NCBI GenBank assembly: GCA_015069575.1
Contig: SVIH01000006.1
Location: 38,843-102,842, forward strand
DNA: 64,000 bases
Direction of reading: 5' to 3'
From: Clostridiales bacterium
Lineage (GTDB): Bacteria; Bacillota; Clostridia; Christensenellales; QALW01
Shown piece by piece: positions 27,101 to 35,646 of this stretch (positions within the stretch are counted from its first letter, which is position 1; each line of letters starts with the position of its first letter). Made by a program: the position numbers and the translations under genes. The notes below the pieces were generated by a model. The model searched no databases and had not been told where the DNA came from. It saw only the letters and a program-made list of their open reading frames with translations.

Positions 27101-28943
27101 ATTAAACGCTTTTGATGAAACAGAAAATGCGCTTAAAAATATCAAAGAAACAGAGAATGCTATATGGAGCATTTCAACATTAAGTGATTATGTTCTTGTT
27201 GACTTTGGCGAAGTTAAAAAACTTAACAGGGCATATTACTACTCAAGCCTTTGCGAAGGCGCGTTCACAGTGCATTATTCACTTGATGGCGTTAATTTCC
27301 AGTCAAACGGAAGAACAAGTATTGAAAAAAGCAACCTTTATTATTGGCATACTTTATCAACAGAACAAGAAACAAGATATGTTCTTGTAACAGCCGATAA
27401 TCAGTTCCTTAAAATTCTTGAAATGGAATTCTTTGAAAAGGCAGAATCTCAAACCACCATTGAAATCAAGAATATTTACGCATCAAACGGAGATGTAACG
27501 GGTGGAAAGGCGCTTTTTGATGAGCAAGAACTTGTTTGTCCTCAAGGCGCAACATACATGAACAGTATGTATTTTGATGAAATATATCATGCCCGTACAG
27601 CATACGAAAGCGCAAACGGACTTTCAATTTATGAATGGACTCATCCGCCGTTAGGCAAAGATTTTATGGCATGGAGCGTTTCTACATTAGGAATGAATCC
27701 TTTTGCATGGCGTCTTGCAGGTACTGTGGCGGGAGTTTTGATGATACCTGCAATATTCTTCCTTGCCCTTTTGATGTTCAGAAAAACTTCATGGGCAACA
27801 GTTGCTGCGCTTTTTATGGCACTTGACGGAATGCATTTTGTGCAAACAAGAATTGCAACCATCGATTCATACGGTGTGTTGTTTATCATTCTTATGTTCC
27901 TGTTTATGTATTGGTATTACAGCATCAGTTTTTACGATACGCCATTAGTAAAAACATTTATTCCCCTTGCCCTTTGCGGACTTTCCTTTGGGTTAGGCGC
28001 TGCAAGCAAGTGGATATGCCTTTATGCAGGCGCAGGTCTTGCAGTGATATTCTTTATGACTATATTTAAACGCTATCAGGAATATCTGGTTGCAAAAAAA
28101 GCACTTCCTAAAGCTACAGGCGAAACAAAAGAATATCTTCAGCATATAGTTAACATCTTTACAAAAAACACCTGCTACACAATTCTGTTCTGCATTTTGG
28201 TATTCATTATTATTCCTGTAATAATTTACTGTGCGTCATATTATCCTTATTGGAATGCTGCAAACGAAACAAGAAAATGGTATGAAATTATCCTTCAGAA
28301 TCAAAAGGATATGTTCAATTATCATTCTCAGTTACAGGCAACACACGGATATCAAAGCGATTGGTACACCTGGCCTGTTATGTATTTGCCCATGTTCTAT
28401 TATCTTGGCCCTAACGATGCGCAGAATATGTCAGCAATATATGCTTTTGGAAACCCAATGGTATGGTATTCAGGGCTTGTTTGCACCTTGGCAGGCATTT
28501 ATGTCTTTATAAAAAGATTTATGGGCTCATCAGTTAAAGTGAACTATCAGAATCTCAATCAAAAAGGATTCTTATCGCTTTTTGCAAGCGGAGATGAAAA
28601 TTCACCCGATATCACAAAACGAGATACAGAAACATTGTTATTCCTTGTGTTAGCCCTTGCAACCAATCTTTTGCCGTGGGTTGGTATTGATAGATGTATC
28701 TTCATTTATCATTACTTTGCTTCAGTGCCTTTCATTATACTTTTTACTGCGTACATTTTAAGGCACATTTCACGAAAAAATATTAAAACAGGCGCAATAA
28801 TAACAATAGTTGCCTGTGTTATGGCATTAGTATTATTTATAATGTTCAAACCTCTTTGGACCGGTACAAGCGTTTCAAGGGCGTTTGTTGAAAAATTCTT
28901 AAGATGGTTCCCATCGTGGTTTGCCTATTGGTTCCCAAATTAA
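24135..28943 (+). CDS. Giant double glycosyltransferase: carbohydrate-binding module, GT-C domain, discoidin-like domains, PMT domain
   Basis: A 1602-residue membrane protein. In order: a signal peptide with lipobox-like SLLVLCSC (residues 1-21); a CBM4/9-like jelly roll (about 30-195, LLSNNGFEEQ, GKAYFDNVSLTKI); and a first GT-C domain (about 220-690) of roughly ten helices with DINCFAAWGERMAE and DYPPLYMIVL near the catalytic Asp. Next are a Lys-rich cytosolic linker, one helix, and two F5/8-type-C-like domains outside (about 755-1130). Last comes a protein O-mannosyltransferase domain (about 1150-1600) with the catalytic YFDEIYHARTA, then THPPLGKDFMAW and SKWICLYAG. PMT enzymes use a polyprenyl-phosphate sugar. 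It lies between yraN and polA on the same strand. The acceptor and sugar are unknown. Two catalytic GT-C units in one chain are unusual. Confidence 0.82.
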   Translation: MKKRLLAVILIIISLLVLCSCQKNSNQEYGQNLLSNNGFEEQTGESVTDWALERYDTSAPSSYYRVEAVSHAPEGENVLVIENPEFNDARFIQKISVEPDSYYKLSAFVKTEQIQQDSSETGANICFLQTYCKSDFVKANSDWQEVVLYGKTDSKTKEVTVALRLGYYSADASGKAYFDNVSLTKIKDVPQGVLASSMKSFEFASSSEENNDTNTTNNADKTQANVVMTGVALFLVLVLFLLWAKGGLDFKIKDAYVIILLALLIRLIASGLYTGFKVDINCFAAWGERMAELGLTKFYSEDYFCDYPPLYMIVLGIISFITKPFEINLQEGFGLVLLKLPAVIADCLAALMIMKISKKHIGEKMAAVLGIGYALLPTAIVNSALWGQVDSILVLFMLITFNLIDEDKFGLSIITFTIGLLLKPQAVLFGPVMLLAAIREFYVIYLAYRNKDNKQGSSRLIKGFGFLLCSVLIFVLLSVLMQNGQDSMWLLNKYLDTLGSYDYATLSSFGIMGLLKGQWVPSSTVITGTLTYAMLGNILLYAVIILTVLIFLWLITRKNLMESKWFWALGAFMLAGAVTVSTRTHERYMFPVIVMLIMSFVRLKDVRFLFMAIGYSFLNFVNTAGLLFLYEGLGVYFDKNDVVFIVGSLFTVLLFIYQSYVTISVALNEKNAKAIKTETKKVQPVSKNNLKQKNEKVTNLLEKRSYRLPKVKARDIIICLLIMALYSVAAFTNLGDTKVPENYWYTGKSQVYAIADLGENKDFDGIFYKGKSGSFKISLSQDGENYEPYSSQDISGSAWTGIEQKGNARFVKIEALSSVKIEELVVVKDGAPLPIKETSQKIVPVDNSSGDASNLFDNQQDFNVETQNFKTSWKSGGDYIITLENPVCLTEIYAYIENEGNIILSLQASELGNLAMEEPWTESILLSSSGGWAEGVSLLESDILPPINKIMVKNGDLATVKEILLLENNEPVKIKEITDVNGNKINDDILNAFDETENALKNIKETENAIWSISTLSDYVLVDFGEVKKLNRAYYYSSLCEGAFTVHYSLDGVNFQSNGRTSIEKSNLYYWHTLSTEQETRYVLVTADNQFLKILEMEFFEKAESQTTIEIKNIYASNGDVTGGKALFDEQELVCPQGATYMNSMYFDEIYHARTAYESANGLSIYEWTHPPLGKDFMAWSVSTLGMNPFAWRLAGTVAGVLMIPAIFFLALLMFRKTSWATVAALFMALDGMHFVQTRIATIDSYGVLFIILMFLFMYWYYSISFYDTPLVKTFIPLALCGLSFGLGAASKWICLYAGAGLAVIFFMTIFKRYQEYLVAKKALPKATGETKEYLQHIVNIFTKNTCYTILFCILVFIIIPVIIYCASYYPYWNAANETRKWYEIILQNQKDMFNYHSQLQATHGYQSDWYTWPVMYLPMFYYLGPNDAQNMSAIYAFGNPMVWYSGLVCTLAGIYVFIKRFMGSSVKVNYQNLNQKGFLSLFASGDENSPDITKRDTETLLFLVLALATNLLPWVGIDRCIFIYHYFASVPFIILFTAYILRHISRKNIKTGAIITIVACVMALVLFIMFKPLWTGTSVSRAFVEKFLRWFPSWFAYWFPN

Positions 28944-28960
28944 ATTAATAAAGGAAAATT

Positions 28961-31459
28961 ATGAAAAAAACACTTTTAATTGACGGTAACAGTTTAATAA
29001 ACAGGGCGTTTTATGCTTTGCCCATACTTTCCACCGATGAGGGCGTTTACACCAACGCGGTATACGGATTTTTACGAATGTTTTATAAGGCGGTTGACGA
29101 ATATCAACCCGATAATATCGTTTGCGCTTTTGATGTAAAACATCCAACATTCCGCCACGAAAAGTATGCCGATTACAAGGCAGGCAGAAAAAAGATGCCC
29201 GAAGAACTTGTGCCACAGATACCTTTGTTAAAGGAAGTTTTAAAACAGTTAGGCGTGTTTACTTTTGAAATAAAGGGCTTTGAAGCCGATGATATTATCG
29301 GCACTTATTGCCGCCTTTGTGAAGAAGAAAATTCTCTTGCTGCAGTTTTAACAGGGGATAGGGACTCTTTTCAGTTAATATCCCCGTATGTTTCTGTTTG
29401 GTTTACTAAAAAAGGTATTTCCGAAATAGTTACGCTTACCCCTGAAAATTTAAAAGAATATTATGGCGTTGAGCCTTGGCAAGTGTGTGATTTAAAGGCA
29501 TTGATGGGCGATAGTTCCGATAATATTCCGGGCATACAAGGTGTAGGTGAAAAAACAGCGATTACATTGATTCAGAAGTATTCTTCTATTGAAAATATGT
29601 ATGAGCATGAAGACGAAATTTTGGGCAAAATGGGTCAAAAGATAAGGGACGGCAAAGAAGATGCTTTTCAAAGTAAATTTTTGGCAACTATCGTTAAAGA
29701 TGTACCTGTTACCCCTTTGAATGAGACTAAATATGCACCGCCATCGGAAGAAGAATGCGCGGCTGTTTTCAAAAAGTATCAGTTCAAAAGTCTTTATGAG
29801 CGTGTTGGTGGAAAAGAAGAAGTATTTTCTCCTTCGGTGCAGGATTTTGATAAGTTTAATTTTTCAGGGGATACCCTTGCGTTTTATATAGACGAAAATC
29901 AGATTATTGTTTCTAAAGATGAAAAAGAAGAATATCGGATAAATCTTACCGTTGACCTTTTAAGTTCAGGAATGGATATTGGCGATGCTGTTGAGATTTT
30001 AAAACCGTATATGCAGGATAAAAACATTAAAAAAGTGTTTTATGATGTAAAAAGCGCATATCATTTGTTCGGGGAAATCAATAATGTTCAAGGTGATATT
30101 TTACTTGCAGAATATCTTCTTGATGCAAACGGCGATAACTCTGATATTAATAAAATAACAGCAAAATATTCTTGTGTAAAAGGTGCTGCGGCACTTATAT
30201 ATATTCACAAAAAGCAGCTGGTTGCCCTTGAAAAAAAGCAACTTACATCACTTTATTATGATATGGAACTTCCCCTTGCAAAAGTGTTGTATTCTATGGA
30301 ATTAGCAGGATTTTACGTTGATAGTTCTGTTTTAAGGCAGTTGGGTAATGAGTTTACATTAAGAATTAACGAATTAACAAAAGATATTTATTTTCTTGCA
30401 GGTAAAGAATTTAACATTAACAGCCCCGTTCAATTATCGCAGGTTCTTTTTGAAGATCTTGGATTGCCTGCGCAAAAAAAGACCAAGCGCGGTTTTTCAA
30501 CAGATAATGATGTGCTTGAAAGTCTTGAACATCCTATAATTGAACCTATAATTGAATACAGGCAGTTGCAGAAGTTAAAAAGCACTTATGTTGATGGTAT
30601 GTTTGCTCTTGTTTCCCCCAAGGATAACAGGATTCATTCAACATTTAAACAGGCCATTACTGCAACGGGCAGAATTTCAAGCACCGAACCAAATTTACAA
30701 AACATTCCTGTAAGGTATGAGCAAGGCAGGCAGATAAGGCGCGCCTTTTTGGCAAAAGATGAAGATCATGTGCTGGTTAACGCAGATTATTCGCAAATTG
30801 AGTTAAGAATACTTGCGCATCTTTCAGGGGATGAAACATTAATAAATTCTTTTAAAAACAATGAAGATATTCACGCGCGCACTGCTGCGGAAGTGTTTAG
30901 TGTTGATATTGAACAGGTAACAAGTTCTCAGCGTTCACAAGCAAAAGCAGTAAACTTCGGTATAGTTTATGGCATAAGTGATTTTGGGCTTGCAAAAAAT
31001 ATCGGCACTTCAAGAAAAGAAGCCGCCGAGTTTATGGAAATGTATTTTAGCAGATACAAGAATGTTGAAAAGTATTTAAAAGAAAGCATCAGCGAAGCAA
31101 AAAAACACGGCTATGCAAAAACAATAATGGGCAGGCGCCGCGAAATTCCTGAATTAAGGTCGCAAAATTATAATGTGCGCTCATTTGGTGAAAGAGTGGC
31201 AATGAATGCGCCAATTCAAGGCAGTGCTGCAGATATAATAAAACTTGCAATGTTAAAAGTGCATAAGGCGTTAGAAGAAAAATCATATTTAGGCAAACTT
31301 ATTTTGCAGGTTCACGATGAACTTATAATTGAAACACCTAAAGAACACTTAGAAGAATGCCGTGCGCTGTTAAAAGAAATAATGGAAAATGTTTGCGAGC
31401 TTTGTGTGCCTCTTACCGTAGAAACTAACGCAGGAAGGACATGGTTCAGTTTAAAATGA
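28961..31459 (+). CDS. polA: DNA polymerase I
   Basis: An 832-residue family A polymerase. The 5'-3' exonuclease/flap domain is at 1-290 (LLIDGNSLINRAFYALP, GFEADDIIGTY, DSSDNIPGIQGVGEKTA). The middle domain at 300-450 lacks the DxE of the 3'-5' exonuclease, so proofreading is probably lost. The polymerase domain is at 460-832, with motif A NADYSQIELRILAHLSGD, motif B RSQAKAVNFGIVYGISDFGL and motif C LQVHDELIIE. Its roles are Okazaki fragment processing and repair. It overlaps coaE. Confidence 0.96.
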   Translation: MKKTLLIDGNSLINRAFYALPILSTDEGVYTNAVYGFLRMFYKAVDEYQPDNIVCAFDVKHPTFRHEKYADYKAGRKKMPEELVPQIPLLKEVLKQLGVFTFEIKGFEADDIIGTYCRLCEEENSLAAVLTGDRDSFQLISPYVSVWFTKKGISEIVTLTPENLKEYYGVEPWQVCDLKALMGDSSDNIPGIQGVGEKTAITLIQKYSSIENMYEHEDEILGKMGQKIRDGKEDAFQSKFLATIVKDVPVTPLNETKYAPPSEEECAAVFKKYQFKSLYERVGGKEEVFSPSVQDFDKFNFSGDTLAFYIDENQIIVSKDEKEEYRINLTVDLLSSGMDIGDAVEILKPYMQDKNIKKVFYDVKSAYHLFGEINNVQGDILLAEYLLDANGDNSDINKITAKYSCVKGAAALIYIHKKQLVALEKKQLTSLYYDMELPLAKVLYSMELAGFYVDSSVLRQLGNEFTLRINELTKDIYFLAGKEFNINSPVQLSQVLFEDLGLPAQKKTKRGFSTDNDVLESLEHPIIEPIIEYRQLQKLKSTYVDGMFALVSPKDNRIHSTFKQAITATGRISSTEPNLQNIPVRYEQGRQIRRAFLAKDEDHVLVNADYSQIELRILAHLSGDETLINSFKNNEDIHARTAAEVFSVDIEQVTSSQRSQAKAVNFGIVYGISDFGLAKNIGTSRKEAAEFMEMYFSRYKNVEKYLKESISEAKKHGYAKTIMGRRREIPELRSQNYNVRSFGERVAMNAPIQGSAADIIKLAMLKVHKALEEKSYLGKLILQVHDELIIETPKEHLEECRALLKEIMENVCELCVPLTVETNAGRTWFSLK

Positions 31460-32040
31460 TTTTAGGTTTAACAGGCGGTATTGCATCAGGCAAAAGTACA
31501 GTAAGCAATTATTTAAAACTTAAGGGATTGCCTGTTGTTGATCTTGATAAAATTGCACATAAAGTTTTAGGTAAAAACAAGCCCGCAACAAAAAAACTTA
31601 TGAAAGCATTTGGAAAAGAATTTTTTGTTGATGGCAGGCTTGACAGGCAACTTCTTGGCAGATATTGTTTTGATAATGCAAGCCGTACGGAACTTTTAAA
31701 TTCCATTGTTCATCCATATATTTATGAAGAAATGGAAAAACAGATGGAAGAAAACAAAAACGCTCCGATTTTAGTGCTTGATGCACCTCTTTTAATCGAA
31801 GCAGGTCTTTATAAAAGATGCCAGAAAGTTATGCTTGTAATATCAAGTGAAGAAACAAGAATTCAAAGGGCAATAAAACGCTCTAATCTTTCAAAACTTG
31901 AAGTGCAAAAGCGAATGGAACGCCAATTAAGTGATGAAGAAAGAAAAAAATATGCTGACTATATAATTGATAATGAAGGAACTATACAAGAAACCTTAAA
32001 GCAGATAGATGGCATTTTAAAGGAACTTAATTATGAGTAA
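31441..32040 (+). CDS. coaE: Dephospho-CoA kinase
   Basis: A P-loop kinase of about 199 residues that phosphorylates the 3'-hydroxyl of dephospho-CoA, the last step of coenzyme A synthesis. P-loop GLTGGIASGKST is near residue 8, the substrate region is VDLDKIAHKVLG and the lid has LVLDAPLLIEAGLY. Two starts are possible. ATG at 31441 follows AGGAAGG; ATG at 31456 overlaps the polA stop. polA-coaE adjacency is common in Bacillota. Confidence 0.94.
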   Translation: MVQFKMILGLTGGIASGKSTVSNYLKLKGLPVVDLDKIAHKVLGKNKPATKKLMKAFGKEFFVDGRLDRQLLGRYCFDNASRTELLNSIVHPYIYEEMEKQMEENKNAPILVLDAPLLIEAGLYKRCQKVMLVISSEETRIQRAIKRSNLSKLEVQKRMERQLSDEERKKYADYIIDNEGTIQETLKQIDGILKELNYE

Positions 32041-32608
32041 AGTAAGTTATTTAAGAAGAAATTTACCTAAAATTTTAATAACAGTTTTAGTGCTTGCGGT
32101 ACTTATCTATATTGCGTTTTTCTGGAGCAATCAGGAAATAAAAAAGCGCTTACCTAAAAAGTACGAAGAACAGGTAAAAAAGTATGCAAGAATCTATGAA
32201 CTTGATGAATATCTTGTGTATTCTATTATATGTGCAGAAAGCGGTTTTGATAAAGAAGCCCTTTCCCATGTAGGTGCAAAAGGATTAATGCAACTTATGC
32301 CTGAAACGGCTTCGTGGCTTAAAGAAAAATATAAACTTGAGGTTGATGCAACAAACCTTTTTGATCCTGATACAAATATAATGATTGGCTGTTGTTATCT
32401 TTCATACCTTTTAGGCAGATTTGATAACGACGTACCCCTTGTGCTTGCTGCATATAACGGTGGCGAAGGTAATGTAAAAAAATGGCTGAAAGATGAAAAA
32501 TATTCTTCTGACGGAAAAACACTAAAACATATTCCCTATGAGGAGACAAGAAACTATGTTAAAAAAGTTTCAACATATTATAAAATCTATAAAGAAATTT
32601 ACGCTTAA
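32033..32608 (+). CDS. Membrane-anchored lytic transglycosylase (SLT family)
   Basis: A 191-residue protein: one N-terminal helix (ILITVLVLAVLIYIAFFW), then an SLT goose-lysozyme-like domain outside the membrane. The catalytic Glu is in SIICAESGFDKEALSHVGA, followed by GLMQLMPETASW and AAYNGGEGNVKKWL, the family's three motifs. It cleaves peptidoglycan glycan strands with formation of 1,6-anhydro ends. It overlaps coaE by 8 bp and the next gene's 5' end, so it is part of the same operon. Confidence 0.92.
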   Translation: MSKVSYLRRNLPKILITVLVLAVLIYIAFFWSNQEIKKRLPKKYEEQVKKYARIYELDEYLVYSIICAESGFDKEALSHVGAKGLMQLMPETASWLKEKYKLEVDATNLFDPDTNIMIGCCYLSYLLGRFDNDVPLVLAAYNGGEGNVKKWLKDEKYSSDGKTLKHIPYEETRNYVKKVSTYYKIYKEIYA

Positions 32609-34205
32609 AACAGGAGCTTTTATTCTTGTTTTTACGCTTTTTTGCGCGTGCGCCCCTGAAAAACAGGAAGAAGTTATACTTCCGCCTGTTAGCGATCCGC
32701 TAAATCAGACAACGCAAAAAGAAGCATTCTTTGGCGGAACAATGCGTATTCCCATGACGAAGGATCCATACTCGATGCATCCTTTGTATCTACAAGAGGC
32801 ACAAATGCGCAACATATATTCAATGATATTTGAACCTTTAATAAAGTTTAATGAACTTATGGAGCCTTTACCTTGTATTGCGGAAAGTTGGAAATATGAT
32901 GAATCAAAAAACATATGGACCATTCAACTGAGAACAAACGTTCATTGGCACGGGGATATGGGCGAACTTACAGGTAACGATGTAGCGTTCACAATAAACA
33001 CAATACTTTCAGATTCCCAAAGCATATATTATGCTGACCTTTCTTATTATATAGACAGCGTTGAAGGGTATGGAAACACCCTTATAATTCATCCTAAAGT
33101 GCCATCATATGCATTGATTTACGCGCTTAATATTCCGATAATTCCGCAAAGTTATTATTCAGGCAAGGATAAATTAACAAAGGTTGCGCCTATTGGAAGC
33201 GGTTGTTTTAAGGTTGACAGTTTAAGTTTTAGTGATGGAACAAAAATGAGTTTGTCCGCCTTTTCAAAGTGGTGGAAAAAACTGCCTTATATTGAAAAGG
33301 TTGAGGCAACAGGATATTCAAGCACTGAAGAAACTCTTAATGCATTTAAAAACGGTGAATTAGATGCAGTTCCCACAACGCTTAAAACAACGGAAAACTA
33401 TGAAATTCTAAATGGTGTAAACGAAAAAAACTATCTTTCCCACAATTATGTTTTTGTGGCATATAATCTTCAAAGATCAGTTATGGCTGAAAAAAGATTC
33501 CGCAAAGCAATCGCTTACGGTATAAACAGGACCGATATAATAAATAATGTATATCTTAAAAAAGCAACAGGCGCTGAACAACCTTTGTTTAATGATGCTT
33601 CACTTTCAAATGCGTCTGTAACAAGGTACGATCATAATATTGTTCACGCAAAGGAAATATTAAAAGAACTTGGCTACAGGGATAATAATGGTGATGGGTA
33701 TCTTGATACTTCAGGCGGACCGCTGACAGTTAATCTTGCGGTGGTAAATGAACGCGCCAACCCCATAAGGCTTGAGGCGGCAGAATACATTCAAAAAGAT
33801 TTAAAGGAAATAGGCATAAAAGTAAATATTGATGCACAACCCCTTAACACTTTTATGGATACTGTTAAAAAGCGCAATTATGATATGGTTTTAAGCGGAT
33901 ATTATTTAACAGAAACGCCTAATCTTAATTTTATTTTAAAAGTAGATGGAAGCGGTAATCTTTCAGGATATTCTTCTGTTAACGCAAATGAATCTCTTAA
34001 AAATATAGATAATGCAAAAACTATTGATAGCCTTAAACAATCGGTGGCATCTTTGCAAAAAACATTGGCAGATGAACTTCCGCAAATAGGATTGTTTTTT
34101 GAAATGAACACATTTTTATACAGCGACAAACTGATGATAGGCGCTGTTTCAAGGGAAACTCAGGTTTATTCAACAATAAATGAGTGGTATTTTACGGCAA
34201 AATAA
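32556..34205 (+). CDS. Oligopeptide/dipeptide-type ABC transporter solute-binding lipoprotein
   Basis: A lipoprotein of about 549 residues of the SBP_bac_5 (OppA/DppA) family. The signal peptide ends in FTLFCACAPEKQEE, a plausible lipobox. Conserved segments are IFEPLIKFNELMEPLPCIAE, FTINTILSD and FRKAIAYGINRTDIINNVYL. The start at 32556 follows GAGGAG inside the end of the lytic transglycosylase gene. No permease or ATPase gene is adjacent, so it is an orphan. It may supply peptides to a transporter elsewhere. Because it sits with a lytic transglycosylase, recycling of wall peptides is a reasonable guess. Confidence 0.85.
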   Translation: MLKKFQHIIKSIKKFTLKTGAFILVFTLFCACAPEKQEEVILPPVSDPLNQTTQKEAFFGGTMRIPMTKDPYSMHPLYLQEAQMRNIYSMIFEPLIKFNELMEPLPCIAESWKYDESKNIWTIQLRTNVHWHGDMGELTGNDVAFTINTILSDSQSIYYADLSYYIDSVEGYGNTLIIHPKVPSYALIYALNIPIIPQSYYSGKDKLTKVAPIGSGCFKVDSLSFSDGTKMSLSAFSKWWKKLPYIEKVEATGYSSTEETLNAFKNGELDAVPTTLKTTENYEILNGVNEKNYLSHNYVFVAYNLQRSVMAEKRFRKAIAYGINRTDIINNVYLKKATGAEQPLFNDASLSNASVTRYDHNIVHAKEILKELGYRDNNGDGYLDTSGGPLTVNLAVVNERANPIRLEAAEYIQKDLKEIGIKVNIDAQPLNTFMDTVKKRNYDMVLSGYYLTETPNLNFILKVDGSGNLSGYSSVNANESLKNIDNAKTIDSLKQSVASLQKTLADELPQIGLFFEMNTFLYSDKLMIGAVSRETQVYSTINEWYFTAK

Positions 34206-34224
34206 ATTTAAAGGAGAAGCAATT

Positions 34225-35121
34225 ATGAAATGTTCAAAATGCGGTACAATTAATCCGGAAAATGCAGTTTTTTGTAAAGATTGCGGTGCGTCCTTATTAA
34301 AACAGGCGCAAGAAAACGATAAAGTTGAAACAGTATCACAAGAACAAGAAGAAACTTCAACAACACAAAAAACTATTTCCGTTAACGGATTAATAAAAAA
34401 GTGGGCTACATCAAGCCTGTTTTTAACAGCGGTGATATTATTTACAGTAAGCGTAGGCTTTTCTATGCTTTTTAATGTTGCAGCAGGCGCTGGGGCAGTT
34501 ACAGGAATCATTCCTTCGATTATAGCGCTGATAGGTTTGTGGATTATTTATTCATCAGCAAAAGGTAATAAAGAAATTAACAAAACCGGTTTAACCATGT
34601 TAAAAGTAATAAGCATTATTTTAACAGTAGTTATTTCTGTTGTGTTTGGTATTTGTGGCGTAATCTGTGTTATTGCGGGTGCTATAATGCCACAGGTTAT
34701 TGATATCATAGGCGACCAGTTTAATCAGATTATCCAAGAGGCGCAATCCATTGTTGAAGCAGAAGGTATGATTTCTTCCGATGTTGATTTAACACAGATT
34801 TTTACTCCTGAAACATTTGGAATTATAATGATTGTTATGGGTGTTATGTTTATTATCATAATGGTGTTTGGTATAATCTTTTACACAAAAGCAACAAAAA
34901 CCATTAAAAAAATAGACGAAATGATTAAAACAGGAACCGTAAAAGAAAACATTTCAATGGGATTTATTGTTTTGTTGTTCGTGTTTGGCGGAATAAGCGC
35001 CTTGAATTTTGGTCTAAACGCTGTTTGCGAAGGTCTTGCATACATATTGTTTGGAATAACGCTTTTAAAATTTAAAGAAGAAGCAGAACAAATAATTCAA
35101 AACAACGAAAGAAATATTTAA
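34225..35121 (+). CDS. Zinc-ribbon membrane protein, unknown function
   Basis: A 298-residue protein. It begins with a zinc ribbon (CSKCGTINPENAVFCKDCG), then has a Glu/Gln-rich linker and about five helices between residues 70 and 290. GIIPSIIALIGLWIIYSSAK and ISIILTVVISVVFGICGVIC are typical of small-molecule-free membrane anchors seen with DUF4064-like proteins. The ATG at 34225 follows AAAGGAG. The function is not known. It is the last gene before a strong terminator. Confidence 0.7.
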   Translation: MKCSKCGTINPENAVFCKDCGASLLKQAQENDKVETVSQEQEETSTTQKTISVNGLIKKWATSSLFLTAVILFTVSVGFSMLFNVAAGAGAVTGIIPSIIALIGLWIIYSSAKGNKEINKTGLTMLKVISIILTVVISVVFGICGVICVIAGAIMPQVIDIIGDQFNQIIQEAQSIVEAEGMISSDVDLTQIFTPETFGIIMIVMGVMFIIIMVFGIIFYTKATKTIKKIDEMIKTGTVKENISMGFIVLLFVFGGISALNFGLNAVCEGLAYILFGITLLKFKEEAEQIIQNNERNI

Positions 35122-35156
35122 AAAAACGGCAAGAAAAACTCTTGCCGTTTTTTTTA
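35121..35156 (+). terminator. Strong rho-independent terminator
   Basis: AAAACGGCAAG / CTTGCCGTTTT stem with seven-base loop and a T tract, immediately after the zinc-ribbon gene. Confidence 0.92.
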
Positions 35157-35177
35157 ACAGTAAATAGCAAAAAAAAG

Positions 35178-35205
35178 TAGACAAAACTTATTTTTTTGCT
35201 ATAAT
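35178..35205 (+). promoter_or_regulatory. Promoter of the tRNA pair
   Basis: A -35-like TAGACA (35178-35183) and extended -10 TGCTATAAT (-10 at 35200-35205) with a 16-bp spacer lie 14 bp before tRNA-Thr. Confidence 0.7.
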
Positions 35206-35218
35206 AAATATGTGCTAC

Positions 35219-35294
35219 GCTACCGTGGCTCAGTCGGTAGAGCAGTTCACTCGTAATGAACAGGTCGCCGGTTCGATTCCGGCCGGTAGCTCCA
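35219..35294 (+). tRNA. tRNA-Thr (anticodon CGT)
   Basis: The 76-nt cloverleaf has acceptor GCTACCG / CGGTAGC, D arm GCTC-AGTCGGTA-GAGC, anticodon stem GTTCA / TGAAC around loop CTCGTAA, and T arm GCCGG-TTCGATT-CCGGC. Discriminator T and an encoded CCA follow. Confidence 0.95.
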
Positions 35295-35309
35295 GAAATA
35301 TATTAATAA

Positions 35310-35396
35310 GCCGGTGTGTTGGAACTGGCAGACGAGACGGACTCAAAATCCGTTGTCAGCGATGGCGTGTGGGTTCGAGTCCCACCACCGGCACCA
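35310..35396 (+). tRNA. tRNA-Leu (anticodon CAA)
   Basis: An 87-nt class II tRNA with a long variable arm. The acceptor is GCCGGTG / CACCGGC, the anticodon stem ACGGA / TCCGT surrounds loop CTCAAAA, and the T arm is GTGGG-TTCGAGT-CCCAC, with an encoded ACCA end. It is cotranscribed with tRNA-Thr. Confidence 0.95.
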
Positions 35397-35400
35397 TAAG

Positions 35401-35428
35401 AAAAAAGCAGACAAAAGTCTGCTTTTTT
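35401..35428 (+). terminator. Terminator after tRNA-Leu
   Basis: AAAAAAGCAGAC / GTCTGCTTTTTT stem with an AAAA loop, four bases after the tRNA CCA end. Confidence 0.92.
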
Positions 35429-35449
35429 GTTTATCTATGTTTTGTACGG

Positions 35450-35598
35450 GTGGGACTCGAAGCCTGAGAGGGAACAAAGCGTGAAGAAAACGATTGATAA
35501 TCGTTTTTAGCTTTGTTGTGCGAAACGGGTACTGTTGCAAAGCAACGGTCGATGAGCAGATAAGGCGCGCAAGCGACTGTGTCCCACCACCGGCACCA
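35450..35598. repeat. Structured repeat built on tRNA-Leu fragments
   Basis: The first bases are the reverse complement of the tRNA-Leu T arm (GTGGGACTCGAA). The last 18 (35581-35598) are an exact second copy of the tRNA-Leu 3' end, GTCCCACCACCGGCACCA. GGTGGGAC near the start can pair with GTCCCACC near the end. Inside are a hairpin AACAAAGC...AAAACGAT-TGAT-AATCGTTTT...GCTTTGTT and a hairpin ACTGTTGC / GCAACGGT. The unit is followed by its own terminator. It is not a functional tRNA. Confidence 0.6.
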
Positions 35599-35600
35599 AT

Positions 35601-35632
35601 AAAAAAGAACACTCTTTGAGTGTTCTTTTTTT
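35601..35632 (+). terminator. Terminator following the duplicated tRNA-Leu end
   Basis: AAAAAAGAACACTC / GAGTGTTCTTTTTT, positioned just as the terminator after the true tRNA-Leu. Confidence 0.85.
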
Positions 35633-35646
35633 TATTCTATGTAAGA

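Noticed and set aside
35210..35467. Open reading frame across the two tRNA genes
   Set aside because: It reads through both cloverleaves and a terminator; there is no ribosome binding site.
35450..35598. A third functional tRNA-Leu
   Set aside because: Only the 3' end is tRNA-like; no anticodon arm or D arm can be formed.
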